DNA of 64,000 nt, taken from assembly GCA_964017185.1 (NCBI GenBank), contig OZ024872.1, positions 61,683,817 to 61,747,816 on the forward strand. Reading direction: 5' to 3'. This document shows positions 57,990-64,000 of the stretch, in pieces. The DNA is from Rugalucina vietnamica (lineage: Eukaryota > Mollusca > Bivalvia > Lucinida > Lucinidae). The notes beneath the pieces are model-generated. The model saw only the letters and a list, made by a program, of their open reading frames with translations, ran no database searches and had not been told where the DNA came from. Made by a program: the position numbers and the translations under genes. How positions within the stretch are numbered: the first letter of the stretch is position 1; each line of letters starts with the position of its first letter.

Positions 57990-59050
57990 AGAGTGTCAAA
58001 ACCGAATCCAATATGTCGAGTTTAGTATACAATTACACGGAAATGGTCAAATTAATCACTGTACCAAATGATAACAATGCTAAAGATAAAAATAAACATT
58101 GACTGACCAAGAATCAATGATTTCTTTGGCACAATGTTTATTATTTACTTTGTCCAGCCCAGATTTATTGAACGATGTTATATTGCATTATGTGACTTGT
58201 TAGTACTTCCAGACACGTTCAACCAGAAAAACTTTACGACTTGCAGGTGCAGAAGCACCAAACAGCAAGTTAAGTGTATTTAGCAACCGAAACCGTCTTT
58301 TTTTTAACAGTTTCAACCTTAGAACTCATCTATACTTCTGCAAACCTGTTTGTCGAATAAAGTCTCATTTATTAACCTCACAACATTGAGAGCATTAAGT
58401 TGAAGATTTCCTAGATCTCTGTCAACAATGGCAGAGTGTTGGATCTTCACACATACTCCAATTTCAACAGCTATTCCAGTATTGGTCCTACAAAAATCAA
58501 GTGCCCCCGGCTCTACTTATAGTATTTCTCAATATTTCTCATCTAGATACAAATATTGCCATTCAGGGGGCTGATAGTGTGTCCTCATATTGAGGACGTA
58601 ATTAAAATGTTTGTGTGAGAAGGAGAAGTGGTTCGCCAACTTCGTGGATAGATAGTTATAATGAAGTACTCTCAAAAACCAAACAAGTGCATCACTTGAA
58701 ACTGTAGCCACTGGAGTAGGAATAAGGGCATATGTAAATACAAATGAAGAAGTAACAATATAGATGTATTTAAATTTGTACACTCTTGATGTGAGTAGGT
58801 CTCTTGAAATTGTAGCCGTTGTTGAGACTTTAAGAACAAAGGCAAATAATTGGATAGGTATAAAGATACTCATAAAATATACACTTGTGGATGTTGATAA
58901 CTTGAAACTGTTGAGGACAGGTCAACAAGGATGATTAATCAGACACTTTCAAAAATGGTGTACGGCCAGAAAACAAAACTCTGCATATAGGTACATATAA
59001 ATATTAACGACATTGTACAAGAAACAGGACATAATCAATAAAAGATAAAA
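57990..59050. other. intergenic, nothing recognised
   Basis: No exon, RNA gene or bounded repeat seen. Confidence 0.5.
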
Positions 59051-59144
59051 CATCACGAAAACTTGCCCATGCAATAAAGAGAGATTTTTTTAGGTTTAAA
59101 AATTGAAAATTTCAGCTGAAAATTTTTGATATTTTTCTTATTTT

Positions 59145-60309
59145 TGTAACGTTTTAAGGACCGAGCTGTGTACTTTTGTATATCTTAAACTACGAAGACT
59201 ATAATATTCGAAACATGTACCGAGCTAGATGCTAATTAAACCACTATGTTGAGGTTTGGACGAGATGAGCCACACCAAGAGCACCGCCTTGGAACGGTTA
59301 GTAATACAATTACTAGGGGGCTTAAACCGGTTTTATGGGATCCCAACCCTCGCCCTAGGTCTTGGTGTGGTTCATACACGTCGTTTTAGAAATGCTGTCT
59401 GACTATGCTGGATAATAGTTCTATCACAATACTTGATATGTGACTGGATGGTTTCAAACACAATCTACGTCCAGGAACTCATAATTCAAAACGCCATTTG
59501 CTCAACACTGACAGGCTTGAAATCCCTATGGTTTCGTTGGCTATCCCAATATAGCCTTAATCACTGGCTTCCCAGGAACTTCTATTTGAGACTCCATATT
59601 GGTCCAGCTATCGCAATGATCCCTGTGACCAAGGCCCAGCTATCGCACTGATCTCTGTGGCCGAAGAGTCTCAAATGTTCGTTCAGCACTAAGAGGTTCA
59701 ACACTAGGGGATAAGAGCTATCGCAATGATCTCTCGTTATCCCAAAGCCTGAGCTCCGTGCCACGAAGCCTATTTACTACTACATCATCAACTGCCTGCA
59801 GTCTCTCTCTTCGATCTAAACTTTTTTTTTTTTTTTTTTTCTTTTTTTTTTCCTGGGCGAGACCAGTACTATAGGAGGTTGCTTTGTTTTGTGGGTTTGT
59901 TGTTCCGGGAGCACCCGAAGGCTCAACCGGAAGGAGGTTTTTAGGAGAAGCCCGGGATCGAACCTCCGACCCCTGGTTTACAAGGCGAGTGACTTAACCA
60001 CTGCACCCCGGATCTAAACCGTCCGACTTCTTTCACAATAATGACTATCACTGCCTCGCTTGCTCCTTTTATACCCATCCAGTCACGTGCAATATCCGGT
60101 TTGTTCCATTATTTTGGGAAAGTCTATTCTAGACAACTATGTAGGTAAATCAGGTGCGAATGCGATTTCCATGTAAAACACGACACACATCGATTTTAAT
60201 CGGGAAAACTGACAAAGTTGTGCGATTTTACATGACGAATATCAAACTATAAGCTTTTTAAAGAAATTTCAACAAATACTGCGGTTTTTGAGAATGGATA
60301 TTCGTCACA
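59145..60309 (-). repeat. LTR copy 1 (contains a SINE)
   Basis: 1165 bp, of which 59822-60010 plus one duplication copy are the SINE. The 72-codon ORF inside (59433-59651) occurs identically in the other LTR and has no known domain. Confidence 0.9.
59822..60010 (-). mobile_element. tRNA-derived SINE inside LTR copy 1
   Basis: Minus strand: CCGGGGTGCAGTGGTTAAGT CACTCGCC, then B box GGTTCGATCCCGGG, body and a poly-A tail (T-run at 59822-59840 on the plus strand). A perfect GATCTAAAC duplication is at 59813-59821 and 60011-60019. This SINE family differs from the one at 47.1 and 51.6 kb. Confidence 0.92.
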
Positions 60310-60497
60310 CTATCCCCCCTTCAAGAAAATTCGTCCCGAATTTCGTTTTATTATATTCATGTCTCCAACTAAGTTCTTATACCAAAAGAAATAAAAAGCA
60401 AAATGTTCCCATATTGTTTGAACGATTCAATCTAGAATATGCATGGATAAGGCAACTCCGGTCTGGCAGTTGTCATTATCCCACCGCTGCCACCAAA

Positions 60498-61464
60498 TGT
60501 AACGTTTTAAGGACCGAGCTGTGTACTTTTGTATATCTTAAACTACGAAGACTATAATATTCGAAACATGTACCGAGCTAGATGCTAATTAAACCACTAT
60601 GTTGAGGTTTGGACGAGATGAGCCACACCAAGAGCACCGCCTTGGAACGGTTAGTAATACAATTACTAGGGGGCTTAAACCGGTTTTATGGGATCCCAAC
60701 CCTCGCCCTAGGTCTTGGTGTGGTTCATACACGTCGTTTTAGAAATGCTGTCTGACTATGCTGGATAATAGTTCTATCACAATACTTGATATGTGACTGG
60801 ATGGTTTCAAACACAATCTACGTCCAGGAACTCATAATTCAAAACGCCATTTGCTCAACACTGACAGGCTTGAAATCCCTATGGTTTCGTTGGCTATCCC
60901 AATATAGCCTTAATCACTGGCTTCCCAGGAACTTCTATTTGAGACTCCATATTGGTCCAGCTATCGCAATGATCCCTGTGACCAAGGCCCAGCTATCGCA
61001 CTGATCTCTGTGGCCGAAGAGTCTCAAATGTTCGTTCAGCACTAAGAGGTTCAACACTAGGGGATAAGAGCTATCGCAATGATCTCTCGTTATCCCAAAG
61101 CCTGAGCTCCGTGCCACGAAGCCTATTTACTACTACATCATCAACTGCCTGCAGTCTCTCTCTTCGATCTAAACCGTCCGACTTCTTTCACAATAATGAC
61201 TATCACTGCCTCGCTTGCTCCTTTTATACCCATCCAGTCACGTGCAATATCCGGTTTGTTCCATTATTTTGGGAAAGTCTATTCTAGACAACTATGTAGG
61301 TAAATCAGGTGCGAATGCGATTTCCATGTAAAACACGACACACATCGATTTTAATCGGGAAAACTGACAAAGTTGTGCGATTTTACATGACGAATATCAA
61401 ACTATAAGCTTTTTAAAGAAATTTCAACAAATACTGCGGTTTTTGAGAATGGATATTCGTCACA
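60498..61464 (-). repeat. LTR copy 2
   Basis: 967 bp, uninterrupted; gives the empty site for the SINE insertion (TTCGATCTAAACCGTCC at 61163). Confidence 0.9.
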
Positions 61465-61619
61465 TTTTTGCTCAAAACATAGATTGTGGGTACTCGTAAG
61501 AACCGCCGCCTGTTTTTGAGCAGAAATAAGAAAATAGGTATACCCCTGCAAACCCCAGTTTTGCTATATAAAAGTGGGTTTCAAGGGGGTATACATTACA
61601 TGAACATGTTTTCGTGATG

Positions 61620-62600
61620 TCACCAGACGGGATTACAACCATTCCATATACATCGTACCCAATAAAACACATTAAATTTCAGACCCAAAACTAAACCCCT
61701 AGCTTATTTCTAGAACATTTCCCCTAAAGGATCCCAAATGGTTAAACAACGTTCGATATAAACAACCTGACACTGAGATAAACATTTGCAAATACAGTTA
61801 TTAAGTGGAAAGTAACTAAAATGAAGTCATAATTAGATATTGTGACAAAAGTCCAGAATCGTAACCACTTGAAACCTTTCTTTTTATGTACATGTATTCT
61901 ATGACTTGCATTGTGTAAACGACAAGATTCACCATGTCGTTCCAAAAAACAGTGAAGGAAAACAAACACGTATGGATTTTGTGGTTAATTTTGTGAAACA
62001 AATGTCTTGTTTTATCAGATTGTTTTTGTTTGACTTCATCTTTAATGGTATTTGGACTGCATGTGATCAACTCGTCCCAAACTTTGCTCCAGCTGTTTAT
62101 GGCCATTTTGATAAACTCTGCATGAAGGTGACAGATTTTGAAAAATATTTATCATTTCTGTCTCTACAGTATACGTTATTTCCTTCACCAAATTTATACG
62201 AAGCTGTGGATACGAACTGCGGCTAGATATTTTTATCATAGCTTCTCCTCAATTTATCAACTTCCGCTCAGTTAATCGGCCATTATCGCGTTATCAGACG
62301 ACAGTTGTAAATAGAGTAAACGAAGATTTGGAAGAAATTGTCTTCTTGTTTGCTGAGGGGAAACCCTTGTGTGAAGAGGTGTCCGAATGTATACAGTTTT
62401 ATCTACTCCATGGGGTAATTTCGATATAACAATGATATCGCGTGGCATTATCTCAACCATAGAGTATTTTGGGATGATACCGTCCAATTGTTTGCTAACA
62501 AAACCATGGTAATGGGCTTCGTGTATGATATGAGAAATCAAAATGTCAAAACTGATGGGCTATCTTCCTGTGAAATTCATCAGTCATCATTTTGCGATAT
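61620..62600. other. intergenic, short ORFs on both strands
   Basis: ORFs of 106 codons (61906-62226, plus) and 89 codons (62272-62541, minus) have no recognisable domain. A short plus-strand reading at 62321-62426 (NEDLEEIVFLFAEGKP) looks protein-like but has weak splice signals. None is called as a gene. Confidence 0.4.
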
Positions 62601-62794
62601 CATCAGGAAAACATGTCCGTGAAATAAATACCCCCTTAAACCCCACTTTTATATAGTAAAACTGAGGTTTACAGGAGTATACCTATTTTTCTTATTGTGA
62701 GTATTCATTAGAACCGCCTCGCCGAGGCAGTTCTAACGTGTACCCACGGTCTATGTTTTGAGCAAAAATATTGCATGGGCAAGTTTTCGTAATG
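62601..62794 (-). mobile_element. CATCACGAAAAC-family MITE, inverse copy
   Basis: CATCAGGAAAACATGTCCGT at the left, TTGCATGGGCAAGTTTTCGT AATG at the right, inner palindrome TTAGAACCGCCTCGCCGAGG CAGTTCTAAC. Confidence 0.85.
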
Positions 62795-64000
62795 CTCGAA
62801 ATGTTGACTGTGACCAGTTTTATATTCGTTTACCGTTTGGTTCAACATAAGCATCAAGTAGTAATTTTGTACTCGTGCTTCTTTGTGGACCTTCCCTCTG
62901 TCTTTGTCTTTTCCATTGTCAGAGATTCTTTTATTCTCATTTGCATACCATCAGCCGCACACAAACTCATTAGACAAACCTGTATGTTTTCTCTGTTGTC
63001 AGCGATATTAGTCAAATAGAATGAACGCCAAAATGTAAAGTGGGCTCATGAAACTCGCAAACAATCAAAACCTCATGACATGGCTCTGTCTGTTCATTGC
63101 TATTGGCACTATGATCAAGTCCTGCTCTCCAGATCATTCTGATACTAGTAATAAGGTGGATACAGTAAATACTCTGCAGTTTGAAACATGAACATGGAAA
63201 CCAAGAGCATGAAAAGTACCACTAAGTTTGTTTTCTCTCCTTACATGTGAAGAAGAGAGACGAAACAAATGTTGGAAAATGTGAAAAATTAATTATAGTA
63301 CGCACATAGCAAAAACTGATAATTTCTCAAATATAGATCTACTTGTTTTACCATTCCTACCAGAGCTGACGTGTTATTTTTCAGTTCCATGTTTAGAATA
63401 TTTACCTCGTATCTCTCCGACACGAGATCGTGATTTTATTGGAAATAAATCTATCATTATAGCCAACTCTTAATTTCTTCAAACAATTTCCTTTATCTTA
63501 TTTTCTAACACCACTTTATATGTTTACAATGTTTTAACCAAATCAATAGCGCCTATAATGAATCGTTTGTTTGTTACATCGCTTTATTAAGGGTTCGAAA
63601 TTATATTGTTCTTAGTTTAAACAGTAGGATGACTCCCAATCAGATGACATTCTGTATTTCTTGCTATCACACAGAAAGACCTGCAAACGTCATTTCGTGT
63701 TTTCGATTTAAATATACGCGTAACGCGAGTGCAGAATCCAAAGCAAGCACAATTTCTGTGCCGTATAAATGAGATGGTTCTTGTTATGCCAGATGGTTCT
63801 GACGAGAAAGACCTCCTGACATGATCAATGGTGGGAAACTGTCACGACTTTGTCGTACTTTCTTGTATATCTACACTTGAGAGCGGATACAGGCCTTTTG
63901 AGATAAATGGAAGTTTTGATTTAATAAACTGAACAATAGACTTATTTATTCAAGTAAATCGACATTAATTTCAACGCCCCATGTATGTTTTTAATGCTAT
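62795..64000. other. intergenic to the right edge, nothing recognised
   Basis: AT-rich sequence without convincing exons, RNA genes or bounded repeats. Confidence 0.5.

Larger units (their letters stand above)
59145..61464 (-). mobile_element. two-LTR retroelement with a 188-bp interior
   Basis: The direct repeats 59145-60309 (with a SINE inside) and 60498-61464 (967 bp) start TGTAACGTTTTAAGG and end ATTCGTCACA; apart from the SINE I see no difference between them. A TTTT duplication flanks the element. Only 188 bp lie between. On the minus strand the interior starts TTTGGTGGCAGCGGTGGGAT (candidate primer-binding site) and ends CTTGAAGGGGGGATAG (polypurine tract). No gag or pol. It is a large-LTR, tiny-interior non-autonomous element. 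Confidence 0.9.
59051..61619 (+). mobile_element. CATCACGAAAAC-family MITE split by an LTR element
   Basis: The left part CATCACGAAAACTTGCCCAT to TTTTTCTTATTTT (59051-59144) and the right part TTTTTGCTCAAAACATAGAT to GAACATGTTTTCGTGATG (61465-61619) join to one MITE of about 250 bp, matching the copy at 48058-48345 across the junction. Confidence 0.9.

Noticed and set aside
59433..59651. 72-codon ORF, identical at 60786-61004
   Set aside because: It lies inside the LTR and is duplicated with it; no domain and no sign of coding selection.
62272..62541. 89-codon minus-strand ORF and overlapping plus-strand reading at 62321-62426
   Set aside because: Both look slightly protein-like, but they conflict, and neither has strong splice sites or a known domain.
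1..64000. CRISPR array, operon or phage-like system
   Set aside because: Direct repeats present are eukaryotic tandem units without spacer pattern; genes have introns and there are no bacterial signals.

Overview
The window is AT-rich animal nuclear DNA, almost certainly from a bivalve or related mollusc. Coding sequence is sparse and split by long introns. Repeats dominate: Helitron-like arrays of about 130-180 bp units, foldback MITEs, tRNA-derived SINEs, a Penelope-like retroelement, LINE fragments, short-LTR retrotransposons and long tetranucleotide microsatellites. There are no bacterial features (no operons, no CRISPR). The mollusc assignment is inference from the repeat types, not from a marker gene.

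The main host gene is on the + strand from 10369 to 31153. I could assemble 14 exons with consensus splice sites and matching phases into one 745-residue reading frame. The product is a soluble HEAT/ARM-repeat scaffold protein with a Pro/Gly-rich C-terminal tail; I do not recognise its name. Its introns hold most of the repeats of the left half, including a Helitron-like element that was itself split by a Penelope-like element (about 15.76-20.17 kb). Upstream, 8705-9430 is an intronless MYND zinc-finger ORF that may belong to a retroelement, and 8112-8199 may be the first exon of a C2H2 protein. On the minus strand, three phase-compatible small exons (49392 down to 48465) form the start of an unrecognised gene, and two more candidate exons lie at 53.0 and 52.2 kb.

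Layout: 1-730, AT-rich repeats and a hairpin MITE; 733-7021, a 6.3-kb element with 499-bp inverted ends and a 5-bp target duplication; 7.0-10.3 kb, solo LTR, zinc-finger ORFs and a complex microsatellite; 10.4-31.2 kb, the HEAT gene; 31.2-37.9 kb, intergenic MITEs; 38.05-43.6 kb, three nested LINEs; 43.6-53.6 kb, intergenic sequence, SINEs and the minus-strand exons; 53.6-59.05 kb, mostly featureless DNA with a CRE-rich palindrome; 59.05-61.62 kb, a MITE split by a two-LTR element whose first LTR is split by a SINE; 61.6-64 kb, little of note.

The most interesting signals are: a hammerhead ribozyme core in the Penelope-like element; two miniature LTR elements that share an internal primer-binding segment but have unrelated LTRs; the long-TIR element with seven same-direction ACTGG motifs and an ATG-plus-splice-donor in each end; a scrambled copy of HEAT-gene exons 4 and 5 inside intron 4; and several nested insertions whose order can be read directly.
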